The notes under the pieces were generated by a model. It was not told where the DNA came from. It saw only the letters and a program-made list of their open reading frames with translations, and searched no databases. A program made the translations under genes and the position numbers. DNA of 64,000 bases. It comes from Granulicella sp. 5B5. Its GTDB lineage: Bacteria; Acidobacteriota; Terriglobia; Terriglobales; Acidobacteriaceae. Numbering within the stretch: position 1 is the first letter of the stretch; each line of letters starts with the position of its first letter. Below are positions 43,352 to 52,439 of the stretch, one piece after another. The DNA lies in the NCBI RefSeq assembly GCF_014083945.1, contig NZ_CP046444.1:868001-932000 (forward strand), given 5' to 3'.

Positions 43352-45703
43352 GTGACCTCTCGCCCCATACTCCCCGTCGACGCCATCCTCCCCGCCATCG
43401 TCGACTCCCTCCGCCACACCCCCAACCTCGTCATCGAAGCCGCTCCCGGCGCCGGCAAAACCACCCGCGTCCCACCCGCACTCCTCTCGCTCGTCACCGG
43501 CGAGATCATCGTCCTCGAGCCCCGCCGCATCGCCGCCCGTCTTGCCGCGCGCCGTGTCGCAGCCGAGCTCGGCGAAGAGGTCGGCAACACTGTCGGCTAT
43601 CAAGTCCGCTTCGAAGAAAAACTCTCCGCGCGCACCCGTATACGCTTCGTCACCGAAGGCATCCTCGCCCGCCGCCTCCTCACCGACCCCACACTCAGCA
43701 ACGTCGACGCCGTCATCCTCGACGAGTTCCACGAACGCCACATCGACAGCGACCTCGCCCTAGCTCTCCTCAAGCGCCTCCAGCAAACACGCCCCACGCT
43801 CCGCATCATCGTCATGTCGGCCACACTCGACGCCGCCCCCATCGCGCACTACCTGGGCAACTGCCCCGTCCTCCGCTCCGAAGGCCGCCAGTACCCGCTC
43901 ACCATCCGCCATCTCCCCTACTCGCCCGCACCCCTGCACACGCAGGTCGCCAACGCCGTCGAGCTCCTCAACGCCGAAGGCCACACCGGCAACATCCTCA
44001 CCTTCCTCCCCGGAGCAGCCGAGATCCGCCGCGCCATCCGCGAGTGCGAACCCCTCGCCCGTCGCACCGGCCTGCTCGTCCTGCCTCTCCACGGCGACCT
44101 CACCCCCGCCGAACAGGACCGCGCCATCCTCCCCACCCCTGAGCGCAAACTCATCCTCGCCACCAACGTCGCCGAAAGCTCCGTCACCGTCGAAGGCGTC
44201 ACCGCCGTCATCGACAGCGGCCTCGCCCGCACCGCCACCTACTCTCCCTGGACGGGCCTGCCCACCCTGCACATCGCACGCATCAGCAAAGCCTCGGCCA
44301 CCCAGCGTGCAGGCCGCGCCGGACGCACCGCACCCGGTCAGGTCCTCCGCCTCTATCTGCAGGAAGACTTCCGCCTCCGCCCCGACCACGACACCCCCGA
44401 GATCGCCCGCGCCGACCTCTCCCAACTCCTCCTCACCCTGCGCGCCATGAACATCGCGCACCTCGCCGACCTCCACTGGCTCGACACGCCACCGCCCGAA
44501 GCCATCACCCTCACCGAATCCCTTCTCGACCGCCTCGGCGCAGTTGGCTCCATGGCCCAGCGCCTCGCTCGTCTCCCACTCCCGCCTCGCCTCGCCCGCA
44601 TCGTCCTCGAGTCCATCGACCGCGGCGTCGGCGAAGACGGCTGCCGCGCAGCCGCTCTCCTCGGTCTCAATACCCGCACACACAAGAACGACATCCTCGC
44701 CGCCCTCGATCTCCCACCCGACGACCGCCAGCGACAGCACACCGACCAACTCCTCCGCATCGCCCGCCCACCCAAACAACAAACCCACAACGACGACGCC
44801 CTGCTCCTCTCACTCCTCTCCGGCTTCCCTGATCGCGTCGCCCGTCGCCGTGCAGGCAATCAGGTCCAGCTCTCCACCGGCATCACCGCCGAGCTAGCCG
44901 GCACCCCGCCACCCTACGAATTCCTCCTCGCCCTCGACGCCGAAGACCGCAAAGAAAACCCGCTCCCCCTTATCCGCATGGCCGCCCGCATCGAGCCCGA
45001 ATGGCTCCTCGAACTCTTCCCCGACAGCATCACCGAAACCAGCGAACCCATCTGGAACCGTACAGCCGAGCGCGTCGAACGCAGCAGCGCCCTCCTCTAC
45101 GACAAGCTCATCCTCGAAGAATCCCGCGGCCCCGCATCACCCGAAGACGCCGCCACGCTCCTCGCGCACAAAGCCATCGAAGCCGGTATCGAACGTTTCG
45201 TCGACCAGGAAACCCTCGACGCCTTCCTCGCGCGCCTCGCCTTCGCTGGTCTGCCAACACCCGGCCTCAAACAGACTCTCCGCGAGCTCTGCCTCGGCCT
45301 CAACAGCTTCGCCGACCTCAAGGACGCAGCCTGCAACTTTCTCCCTCTTCTCGAATCCTCACTCGACACCAGACGCCTCAACGACCTCGCCCCACTCAGC
45401 CTCCGCCTCGCCAGCGGCCGCCAAGCCAAAATCCACTACGAAGCCCACCGCCCTCCCTGGATCTCCTCCCGCCTGCAGGACTTCTTCGGAATGAAGGAGA
45501 CCCCACGCATCGGCCCCCACAAAGAACCCGTCGTCGTCCATCTCCTAGCCCCCAACCAGCGCGCCGTCCAAACCACCACCGACCTCGCCGGTTTCTGGGA
45601 GCGCCTCTACCCACAGGTACGCCGCGAGCTCATGCGCCGCTACCCCCGCCACGCCTGGCCGGAAAACCCCTATATCATCCCGCAAACACCCACCCGAAAA
45701 TAG
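43352..45703 (+). CDS. hrpB: ATP-dependent helicase HrpB
   Basis: 783-residue DEAH-box-like helicase. Walker A APGAGKTT is at residues 31-38, motif II is DEFH at 124-127, motif III is SATLD, and motif VI is QRAGRAGRTAPG. The long C-terminal HrpB domain (LPPRLARIV... to FFGMKETPRIG, RELMRRYPRHAWPENP) identifies the subfamily. Start is GTG 43352. The role in bacteria is not well defined; it is not the type III secretion regulator of the same name. Divergent from glycerate kinase. Confidence 0.94.
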   Translation: MTSRPILPVDAILPAIVDSLRHTPNLVIEAAPGAGKTTRVPPALLSLVTGEIIVLEPRRIAARLAARRVAAELGEEVGNTVGYQVRFEEKLSARTRIRFVTEGILARRLLTDPTLSNVDAVILDEFHERHIDSDLALALLKRLQQTRPTLRIIVMSATLDAAPIAHYLGNCPVLRSEGRQYPLTIRHLPYSPAPLHTQVANAVELLNAEGHTGNILTFLPGAAEIRRAIRECEPLARRTGLLVLPLHGDLTPAEQDRAILPTPERKLILATNVAESSVTVEGVTAVIDSGLARTATYSPWTGLPTLHIARISKASATQRAGRAGRTAPGQVLRLYLQEDFRLRPDHDTPEIARADLSQLLLTLRAMNIAHLADLHWLDTPPPEAITLTESLLDRLGAVGSMAQRLARLPLPPRLARIVLESIDRGVGEDGCRAAALLGLNTRTHKNDILAALDLPPDDRQRQHTDQLLRIARPPKQQTHNDDALLLSLLSGFPDRVARRRAGNQVQLSTGITAELAGTPPPYEFLLALDAEDRKENPLPLIRMAARIEPEWLLELFPDSITETSEPIWNRTAERVERSSALLYDKLILEESRGPASPEDAATLLAHKAIEAGIERFVDQETLDAFLARLAFAGLPTPGLKQTLRELCLGLNSFADLKDAACNFLPLLESSLDTRRLNDLAPLSLRLASGRQAKIHYEAHRPPWISSRLQDFFGMKETPRIGPHKEPVVVHLLAPNQRAVQTTTDLAGFWERLYPQVRRELMRRYPRHAWPENPYIIPQTPTRK

Positions 45704-45736
45704 CACTCTAAACTTGTCAACAACAGGCGAACGGCT

Positions 45737-45812
45737 TCTAGGTACCCCGGCCCTTTAGGGTCGGGTCTCATAGATCGCCAGAAAGAAGGGGCTTTAGCCC
45801 CCGAGGTTGCTT
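45737..45812. repeat. Composite family A element (second copy)
   Basis: TCTAGGTACCCCGG, then palindrome CCCGGCCCTTTAGGGTCGGG (45746-45765), GTCTCATAG, a short spacer and GGGGCTTTAGCCCC (45788-45801), ending GAGGTTGCTTCT. The unit order, flanks and spacing match 20657-20735. Confidence 0.85.
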
Positions 45813-45888
45813 CTCTGCCCGCACAAGACATTCATAGCAACCGCGAACTATACTCACCCGCGTCGGAACTCGCTCCTCCAGAGGCCCC

Positions 45889-46824
45889 ATGAAAAAACTA
45901 GCCCTAGCCGTTCTCGCCGTCACCAGCCTCCCCGCGCAGCAGCCCGCCCCCCGCCCGCGCATCACCGGCATCTCGCACGTCGGCTACTTCGTCTCGGACC
46001 TACCCAAAGCACTCAACTTCTGGCACGGCCTCCTCGGCTACGACGAGTCCTACACGCTCGACAAACCCGGCACCAACGAAGTCCGCATCGCCTTCATCAA
46101 GATCAACGACCACCAGCACATCGAGCTCTTCAACGAACCGCCCACCGACCCGCCCAGCATGATGAGCCACCTCTGCTTCTCGGTCGACAACATCGCGCAG
46201 ACGCGCGCCTACCTCCGCTCCAAAGGCTACAACGTCAAACCCGGCCACGGCACCACCCACACCGGCGACTACGCCTTCGAGATCAAAGACCCCAACGGCA
46301 TGTTGATCGAGTTCGTCCAGAGCCTCCCCACCGGCAAAGAAATGCAATCCGCCGGGAAGCTCCTCCCAGCCACACGCATCTCGCCGCGCATCTACCACGC
46401 CGGCTACAGCGTCGGAAACGCCGAGAAGACCGTCGCCTTCTACAAGATGCTCGGCTTCACCGAAACCTGGCGCAACGGCCCCAGCGCCAAGGAGATCAGC
46501 TGGATCAACATGAGGGCCCCCGACGGAGACGACTACGTCGAGCTCATGCTCTTCCACCCGCCGCTCAATCCCAGCAGCCTCGGCGGCAAGAACCACATCT
46601 CCCTCGCCGTCCCTGACATACAAAAAGCCGTCGCCGAACTAAAATCCCGCCCCGCCTTCAAGGACTACGGCAAGCCCCTCGAGATCCACACCGGCGTCAA
46701 CGGCAAGCGACAGGTCAACCTCTTCGACCCCGACGGCACCCGCGTCGAACTCATGGAACCGTTCACCGTCACCGGCAAACCCGTCCCATCCTCCACAGCG
46801 CCAACGCCACCACCCGCCTACTAG
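45889..46824 (+). CDS. VOC family (glyoxalase/dioxygenase-fold) protein, exported
   Basis: 311 residues with an N-terminal signal (KKLALAVLAVTSLPAQQ) and two vicinal-oxygen-chelate modules: ITGISHVGYFVSDLPKALNF to LIEFVQSLP, and IYHAGYSVGNAEKTVAFYKM to RVELMEPF. Potential metal ligands are His in GISHVGY, Glu in HIELFNEP and Glu in LIEFVQ. Secreted VOC proteins are frequent in Acidobacteria; the reaction is unknown. A 14-bp hairpin ends the gene. Confidence 0.87.
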   Translation: MKKLALAVLAVTSLPAQQPAPRPRITGISHVGYFVSDLPKALNFWHGLLGYDESYTLDKPGTNEVRIAFIKINDHQHIELFNEPPTDPPSMMSHLCFSVDNIAQTRAYLRSKGYNVKPGHGTTHTGDYAFEIKDPNGMLIEFVQSLPTGKEMQSAGKLLPATRISPRIYHAGYSVGNAEKTVAFYKMLGFTETWRNGPSAKEISWINMRAPDGDDYVELMLFHPPLNPSSLGGKNHISLAVPDIQKAVAELKSRPAFKDYGKPLEIHTGVNGKRQVNLFDPDGTRVELMEPFTVTGKPVPSSTAPTPPPAY

Positions 46825-46838
46825 CAGCACATTCACAC

Positions 46839-46920
46839 CGCCACAACACATCCACCACAGATGTGTTGTGGCGACCGAAGTAGGACAGCTCCATCGTCCT
46901 GCGCAGCGGAGAGACCCGTT
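46839..46920. terminator. Hairpin terminator joined to a family D repeat
   Basis: Perfect 14-bp stem CGCCACAACACATC (46839-46852) with 46860-46873 and a 7-base loop between two converging genes. Instead of a T-run it continues into a family D tail (CGACCGAAGTAGGACAGC... to GCGGAGAGACC), which has its own small inverted repeat around the CATCGTCC segment. Confidence 0.7.
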
Positions 46921-46936
46921 TCCCTACCGCCATCCC

Positions 46937-48001
46937 TCAACGCCTCGCCTTCTTCCCTTCCTTCGGTGCACCCGTCGTCTGCCGCACAATCAGCCGCGTC
47001 GGAATCATCTCCGCCGCGGCCTCAGCAACCCCAGACTTCAGATGGACCAGCAGCGCCCCCACAGACCGCTCCGCCAGATCTTTGCAAGCCATCCGCACCG
47101 TCGTCAGCGGAGGGATCGTGTACTCCGCCAAGTGGATATCATCGAACCCAATCAGCGACAGGTCCTCCGGCACCTTCAGCCCTGCTTCAAACAGTGCATG
47201 CTGCACCCCAATCGCCGTCATATCGTTGGAGCACATCACCGCCGTCGGCCGTTCCTTCATCGCCAGCAGCCTCTCCATCGCATCGCGCCCGCTCTCCAGC
47301 GTATGTTCGCCCTCCACCACCCACACGCTTTCAACATTCACTCCGGCAGATTGCATACACTCCACAAACGCTGCCTTGCGCGCCTGCGCCGACCGCAACC
47401 GCAGTGGCCCGGTAATGAACCCGATCTTGGTATGCCCTAACCCCACTAGGTGCCGCACGCCTTCGTCGATGCCCACCCGATAGTCCACCGCCAGGGCGCT
47501 GCTCATCGGCCGCTCCGGCGCGGCATCCACAAACACCACGGGCACCTTGTCCGCCGCAAACCGCTCGAACAGAAAATCCTCAATGCCGAACGTCATCACC
47601 GCGACGCCGTCCACCTTGCGCTCCAGCATCCGCCGCGCGCACTCCTCCATCTTCTTGCGCTCATAGTTCGTCGAAGCGATCAGGATCTCGTACCCGTGCC
47701 GCACCGCCACGTTCTCAAACTCCTGGATCAGCTCCGGAAAAAACGGGTTCGTAATCTCTGAAACAATCAGCCCCAGCAACCGGCTCTTGCCCGACACCAG
47801 CGCGCGCGCTTGCGTATTCGGCAGGTAGTTCAGCTCCTTCACCGCCGCCCACACGCGCTCCGCCAGCTCCGCATCCACCGTCGGCACACGGTTCATCGCC
47901 CGCGACACCGTCGCAATCGAAACTCCCGCACGTTCAGCCACACTGCGAATATCGATCTTCGCAGGTGTCGCACTCTTCGCAGACTTTCGGGAACGCTTCA
48001 T
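46937..48001 (-). CDS. LacI family transcriptional regulator (probable arabinose regulator)
   Basis: About 354 residues. The LacI helix-turn-helix is IDIRSVAERAGVSIATVSRA with hinge helix LPNTQARALVSGKSRLLG. A periplasmic-binding-protein-like sensor domain follows (IVSEITNPFFPELIQEF; VMCSNDMTAIGVQHALFEAG; IPPLTTVRMACKDLAERSV). It is divergent from araB and two near-palindromes of LacI type lie before araB and araA, so it probably represses the ara genes and responds to arabinose or a derivative. ATG 48001 chosen; an in-frame frame to 48091 has no HTH counterpart. Confidence 0.92.
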   Translation of the reverse strand: MKRSRKSAKSATPAKIDIRSVAERAGVSIATVSRAMNRVPTVDAELAERVWAAVKELNYLPNTQARALVSGKSRLLGLIVSEITNPFFPELIQEFENVAVRHGYEILIASTNYERKKMEECARRMLERKVDGVAVMTFGIEDFLFERFAADKVPVVFVDAAPERPMSSALAVDYRVGIDEGVRHLVGLGHTKIGFITGPLRLRSAQARKAAFVECMQSAGVNVESVWVVEGEHTLESGRDAMERLLAMKERPTAVMCSNDMTAIGVQHALFEAGLKVPEDLSLIGFDDIHLAEYTIPPLTTVRMACKDLAERSVGALLVHLKSGVAEAAAEMIPTRLIVRQTTGAPKEGKKARR

Positions 48002-48116
48002 CCAGGGGGTTGTCCATACAAAGCACGCCAGCAAAATTTCATTCAGGCATCGCTTTCGAATGAGAGTAGCACGGGGTTGACGCGTATCCACGCCGCCAGC
48101 TACTGTCTTTATTGCC

Positions 48117-48131
48117 GGTAAACGTTTTCAA
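48117..48131. promoter_or_regulatory. LacI-type operator upstream of araB
   Basis: GGTAAACGTTTTCAA, a near-palindrome centred on AAACGTTT (48120-48127), in the 170-base region between the regulator and araB and 41 bases before the araB start. It matches the site before araA on the opposite orientation (TTGAAAACGTTTACC compared with TAGAAAACGTTTCCT). An in-frame TTG at 48112 cannot be the araB start without translating the operator. Confidence 0.75.
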
Positions 48132-48171
48132 CAAACGAGATATCATCGCCCGGAGCCTTGGAGACCGCTGC

Positions 48172-49779
48172 ATGGCTGTCGTTGCTGGAGTCGATTTCGG
48201 AACCCTCAGCGTGCGTGTCACGCTCTTTGACAGCGAGCGCGGACGCCTCGGCACTGCTTCCGCTGGCTATCCTCTGCACCGCCGTCGCGAAGACCCTGAC
48301 TTCGCCACGCAGTCCCACGACGATCAGATGCAGGCCCTCGCCAAAGCCACACGCGACGTCCTCCAGCAAACCGGCATCTCTGGCGCCGACGTCGTCGCCC
48401 TCGCGCTCGACACCACCGGCTCCTCCGTCATCCCCGTCGACGCCCACCTCCAGCCGCTCGACGACTACATGCTTTGGTGCGACCACCGCGCCCACGCCGA
48501 AGCCCGCGAGATCACAGCCCTCGCCCACGCCGAGCACCTCGAAGCCATCGACTGGTGCGGCGGCGTCTACTCCCACGAGTGGGGCTTCGCCAAGCTCCTC
48601 TACTGGCTCCGCCACAACCCATCTCTCCGCGAAAAATTCGCAACCGCTTTAGAACACTGCGATATGGTCGCCGCCACCCTCATCGGCATCACCAACCCCG
48701 CCGAAGTCCCACGCAGCATCTGCGCCATGGGACACAAGTGGATGTGGAACCCCCGCTGGGACGGCCTTCCGCCGCAGTCCTTCCTCTCCAAGCTCGATCC
48801 TCTCTTCGACGGCATCCGCGAAAAACTCAACAGCCGCTACAGCACCTCCGACGCCATCGCCGGCCATCTATCCGAGCACTGGGCAAACCAACTCGGCATC
48901 CAACCCGGCATCCCCATACCCGTCGGCGCCTTCGACGCCCACTGGGACGCCATCGGCGCCGGCTGCCGCGAAGGCGACGTCGTCAATGTCGTCGGCACCT
49001 CCACCTGCATCATCGCCATGGCCGCAAAAACCGAGCTCGTCCCCGGCGTCTGCGGCGTCGTTCCCGGCAGCGTGCATCCCCAATTCACCGGTATCGAAGC
49101 CGGACTCTCCGCCACCGGAGACATCTTCGAAGCCATCGCCCGTCGCGCCGCCACCGACGTCAAATCCCTCTCGCAGGGCCTCGAAGCCTACGCCCCCGGC
49201 CAGACCGGCCTGCTCCGCCTCTCCTGGGACAACGGCGACCGCACCGTCCTCGTCAACTCCGAGCTCGGCGGAATCACCCTCGGCTGGAACCTCATCCACA
49301 CCGCGCAGGACGAGCTCTTCGCCGCCATCGAAGGCACCGCCTTCCACACCCGCATCATCCTCGACCGCATGGCCTCGCACGGCGTCCCCGTCATCCGCAT
49401 CATCAACGCCGGCGGCATCCCGCAGCACAACGCCGTCCTCAACCAGGTCTACGCCGACGTCCTCAACAAACCCGTCCTCGTCCCAGATGGCGTCCCCACC
49501 AGCCTCGGCTCCGCCATCTTTGCGATGGTTGCCGCCGGCGTCTTCCCCACCATCGAAGCCGCGCAGCAAAAACTCTGCCTCCCCTTCAAGACCTTCACCC
49601 CCCGCCCTGCCGCCGTGGCCATCTACAACCAGCTCTTCCCGCTCTACCGCGATATCTACTTCTCCCTCGGCCAACCCAACAGCCCCGCAACATCCCTCGG
49701 CAACATCCTTCCCGAACTCCGCCGCATCGCCGAACACTCAAGGACTGCACCCTCCCGTGGCGAACCTTTGCTAACGTAG
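48172..49779 (+). CDS. araB: Ribulokinase
   Basis: FGGY-family kinase phosphorylating L-ribulose to L-ribulose 5-phosphate. AGVDFGTLSVRVTLFD (residues 5-20) is the ATP-binding N-terminus, LDTTGSSVIPVD and MLWCDHRAHAEA are ribulokinase-specific, and AGGIPQHNAVLNQVYADVL is the C-terminal FGGY signature. ATG 48172 has GGAG about ten bases upstream. The last residues (SRGEPLLT) and the stop codon lie in a family C repeat (49755-49797), so the C-terminal end has been set by the repeat. First gene of araBAD. Confidence 0.95.
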   Translation: MAVVAGVDFGTLSVRVTLFDSERGRLGTASAGYPLHRRREDPDFATQSHDDQMQALAKATRDVLQQTGISGADVVALALDTTGSSVIPVDAHLQPLDDYMLWCDHRAHAEAREITALAHAEHLEAIDWCGGVYSHEWGFAKLLYWLRHNPSLREKFATALEHCDMVAATLIGITNPAEVPRSICAMGHKWMWNPRWDGLPPQSFLSKLDPLFDGIREKLNSRYSTSDAIAGHLSEHWANQLGIQPGIPIPVGAFDAHWDAIGAGCREGDVVNVVGTSTCIIAMAAKTELVPGVCGVVPGSVHPQFTGIEAGLSATGDIFEAIARRAATDVKSLSQGLEAYAPGQTGLLRLSWDNGDRTVLVNSELGGITLGWNLIHTAQDELFAAIEGTAFHTRIILDRMASHGVPVIRIINAGGIPQHNAVLNQVYADVLNKPVLVPDGVPTSLGSAIFAMVAAGVFPTIEAAQQKLCLPFKTFTPRPAAVAIYNQLFPLYRDIYFSLGQPNSPATSLGNILPELRRIAEHSRTAPSRGEPLLT

Positions 49780-50043
49780 CGCCCTTCGCGGGAACGCTTT
49801 TGCTGTTGCCTTTCTCGCTTGTCATTTCCCCAAGGAATCGGAATCTGCTTTTGCTCTTCTTGTTTGTCATTCCCGCAGGGAATCTGCGTCTCGCCCGTAC
49901 CACCCATGAAGTGTCATCTCGACTGAAGTCCGCGTTCTTGCGGACGCGGCGGAGAGATCTGCGTTTTTTCGCAGGATGCATAAGCATCCGAACTCCCTTC
50001 CACCCGCATTGACACCCACCTTCCCACCTCTCTACACTTCCCT
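49755..50043. repeat. Repeat-filled gap between araB and araA
   Basis: Order: family C (49755-49797, containing the araB stop), family B (49817-49850), family B again (49861-49891), then family D (49909-49965, with an inverted repeat GTCCGCGTTC...GCGGACGC). The last 35 bases before the operator show nothing clear. No gene is seen. Confidence 0.8.
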
Positions 50044-50057
50044 AGAAAACGTTTCCT
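50044..50057. promoter_or_regulatory. LacI-type operator upstream of araA
   Basis: AGAAAACGTTTCCT, near-palindromic around AAACGTTT (50047-50054), 22 bases before the araA ATG. It overlaps the region where a promoter or ribosome site would be and matches the site before araB. Confidence 0.75.
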
Positions 50058-50078
50058 AAAAGGAATATTCAGACCCTC

Positions 50079-51533
50079 ATGCTCAACTTCGACACCCTCG
50101 AACTCTGGTTCGTCACCGGCAGCCAGCACCTCTACGGCCCCGAGACCCTCATCCAGGTCGCCGAGCACTCGCAAAAAATCGCCGCCTCGCTCACCGCCGG
50201 CACCTCGATCCCCTTCAAAGTCGTCTTCAAGCCCGTACTCACCACGCCCGACGAGATCCGCGCCCTCTGCCGCGAGGCCAACAACTCCCCCCACTGCATC
50301 GGCCTCATCCTCTGGATGCACACCTTCTCCCCCGCGAAGATGTGGATCGCCGGCCTGCAGTCTCTGCAGAAGCCCTTCCTCCATCTGCACACGCAGTTCA
50401 ACAAGCAGCTCCCCTGGTCCACCATCGACATGGACTTCATGAACCTCAACCAGGCCGCGCACGGCGACCGCGAGTTCGGCTTCATCACCGCGCGCCTCAA
50501 GCTTCCGCGCAAGGTCGTCGTCGGCTTCTGGCAGGACTCCGACACCATCGCCGAGATCGCCGCCTGGTCCCGCGCCGCCGTCGGTTGGCATGAGTCGCAA
50601 AACCTCAAGGTCGCCCGCTTCGGCGACAACATGCGCGAGGTCGCCGTCACCGAAGGCAACAAAGTCTCAGCAGAAATCGCCCTCGGCTACAGCGTCAACG
50701 GCTACGGCGTCGGCGACCTCGTCGCCCGCATGAACCAGTTCACCGACGCCGACATCGACAAACTCGTCGCCGAGTACCGCGACACCTACTCCATCGCCAA
50801 AGAGCACGACCGCCCCGCCTCGCTCCGCACCGCCGCAAAGATCGAGCTTGGCCTCCGCGCCTTCCTCGAGGAGGGCGGCTTCGGCGCCTTCACCGATACC
50901 TTCCAGGACCTCCACGGCCTCGACCAGCTCCCCGGCATCGCCACCCAGCGCCTCATGGCCTCCGGCTACGGCTTCGGCGGCGAAGGCGACTGGAAGACCG
51001 CAGCCCTCGTCCGCACCATGAAGGTCATGGCGCAAGGCCTGCCCGGCGGCACCTCCTTCATGGAGGACTACACCTACGACTTCTCCGGCACGCCGAAAGT
51101 CCTCGGCTCGCACATGCTCGAAATCTGCCCCAGCATCGCCACCGAAAAAGCTGCCGTCGAAGTCCACCCCCTCGGCATCGGCGGCAAGGACGATCCCGTC
51201 CGCCTCGTCTTCACCTGTCCCAGCGGTCCCGCCGTCAACGCCTCACTCGTCGACATGGGCGACCGCTTCCGCCTCCTCGTCAACCTCGTCGACGTCATCC
51301 AGCCCGAGCAGCCGCTGCCCAAACTCCCCGTAGCCCGCGCCGTCTGGGTGCCACAACCGAGTCTCAAGATCGCAGCCGCCGCATGGATCTACGCCGGCGG
51401 AGCCCACCACACCTGCCTCAGCCAGGCCCTCACACTCGAACACCTCGAAGACTTCGCTGAGATCGCCAACCTCGAACTCATCGTCATCGACAACGACACC
51501 AAACTCCGCGACCCCCGCCAGCAACTCCGATAA
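50079..51533 (+). CDS. araA: L-arabinose isomerase
   Basis: Converts L-arabinose to L-ribulose. The protein begins [14 protein letters not shown], a family signature. Metal/catalytic residues are in [13 protein letters not shown] (Glu), [11 protein letters not shown] (Glu), [13 protein letters not shown] (His) and [11 protein letters not shown] (His). Length of 484 residues is normal. AAGGA is 14 bases before the ATG. It has its own operator copy, so it may be transcribed separately from araB although both point the same way. Confidence 0.96.
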   Translation: MLNFDTLELWFVTGSQHLYGPETLIQVAEHSQKIAASLTAGTSIPFKVVFKPVLTTPDEIRALCREANNSPHCIGLILWMHTFSPAKMWIAGLQSLQKPFLHLHTQFNKQLPWSTIDMDFMNLNQAAHGDREFGFITARLKLPRKVVVGFWQDSDTIAEIAAWSRAAVGWHESQNLKVARFGDNMREVAVTEGNKVSAEIALGYSVNGYGVGDLVARMNQFTDADIDKLVAEYRDTYSIAKEHDRPASLRTAAKIELGLRAFLEEGGFGAFTDTFQDLHGLDQLPGIATQRLMASGYGFGGEGDWKTAALVRTMKVMAQGLPGGTSFMEDYTYDFSGTPKVLGSHMLEICPSIATEKAAVEVHPLGIGGKDDPVRLVFTCPSGPAVNASLVDMGDRFRLLVNLVDVIQPEQPLPKLPVARAVWVPQPSLKIAAAAWIYAGGAHHTCLSQALTLEHLEDFAEIANLELIVIDNDTKLRDPRQQLR

Positions 51534-51569
51534 ACTCAACGAACCCAAACGTCGTTGCTGTTGCCTTTT

Positions 51570-51667
51570 GTTTGTCATTCCCGAAGGGAATCTGCTGCGT
51601 GCTCGTACCGGCACCAACGCTCGGGTGCCCCATTCATGACCACGGCAGTATCGTGGTCATGAGTGGG
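51570..51667. repeat. Family B and family E repeats between araA and araD
   Basis: GTTTGTCATTCCCG...GGGAATCTGCTG (51570-51597), then CTCGGGTGCC and a long hairpin, CCATTCATGACCACG-type arm (51628-51644) pairing with 51652-51667 with one mismatch. The araD Shine-Dalgarno follows 30 bases later. Confidence 0.8.
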
Positions 51668-51706
51668 ATGCAGACATTCAACACCGCCACCAACTCAGGA
51701 GTCCCC

Positions 51707-52417
51707 ATGCTTCTCCCCTCTCTCCGCGAACAGGTCCTCGAAGCCAACCTCGAGCTCGTCCGCCGCGGCCTCGTCCTCTACACCTTCGGCAACGCCTCCG
51801 GCATCGACCGCGAGCAGGGCCTCGTCGTCATCAAGCCCTCCGGCGTCGACTACGACGACCTCCGCCCCGAGCACATGGTCGTCACCGATCTCCACGGCAA
51901 AATCGTCGAAGGCGCACTCAACCCGTCCTCCGACCTCGACACCCACACGCTCCTCTACCGCGAGTTCCCCACCATCGGCGCCGTCGTCCACACCCACTCC
52001 GAGTTCGCCACCAGCTTCGCCCAGGCTGGCCTTCCCATCCCATCTCTCGGCACCACCCACGCCGACTACTTCTACGGCCCCGTCCCCTGCTCACCACCAC
52101 TCACCGACGAAGCCATCGCAGGCCGTTACGTCCACGAAACCGGCCTCGCCATCGTCTCCCGCTTCAAAGCGACAGACGGCACCTTCCTCATCGACCCCCT
52201 CGCCGTCCCCGCCTGCTTAGTCGCAGGCCACGCCCCCTTCGCCTGGGGCAAAACCGCGCACGACGCCGCCCACAACGCCGTCGTCCTAGAAGCCATAGCC
52301 CGCATGGCCTACCGCACCCTCACCCTACCCGGCAACTCCTTGCAGGTCGCCCAATCTCTCCTCGACCGCCACTACTTCCGCAAGCACGGCGCCAACGCCA
52401 CCTACGGCCAAAAATAA
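51707..52417 (+). CDS. araD: L-ribulose-5-phosphate 4-epimerase
   Basis: Class II aldolase/epimerase of 236 residues yielding D-xylulose 5-phosphate. LVLYTFGNASGIDRE and VVIKPSGVDYDDL bind the phosphate. Zinc ligands are the two His in VVHTHSEFATSFA and the later His in VAGHAPFAWGKTA. AGGAG stands six bases before ATG 51707; an in-frame start at 51572 would translate the repeats. Completes arabinose catabolism with araA and araB. Confidence 0.94.
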   Translation: MLLPSLREQVLEANLELVRRGLVLYTFGNASGIDREQGLVVIKPSGVDYDDLRPEHMVVTDLHGKIVEGALNPSSDLDTHTLLYREFPTIGAVVHTHSEFATSFAQAGLPIPSLGTTHADYFYGPVPCSPPLTDEAIAGRYVHETGLAIVSRFKATDGTFLIDPLAVPACLVAGHAPFAWGKTAHDAAHNAVVLEAIARMAYRTLTLPGNSLQVAQSLLDRHYFRKHGANATYGQK

Positions 52418-52439
52418 ACACCGCAGCTTGCTTTCTTCA

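Noticed and set aside
36114-44142. Long + strand open frames (36114-37943, 40210-41856, 42145-44142) rich in Arg, His, Pro and Ser
   Set aside because: Shadows of OPT, permease, glycerate kinase and hrpB coding regions; composition is a by-product of strand skew and the genuine frames carry clear family motifs.
43352-45703. Link of HrpB to type III secretion
   Set aside because: The protein is the DEAH-type helicase HrpB; the name is shared with an unrelated secretion regulator and no secretion genes are nearby.
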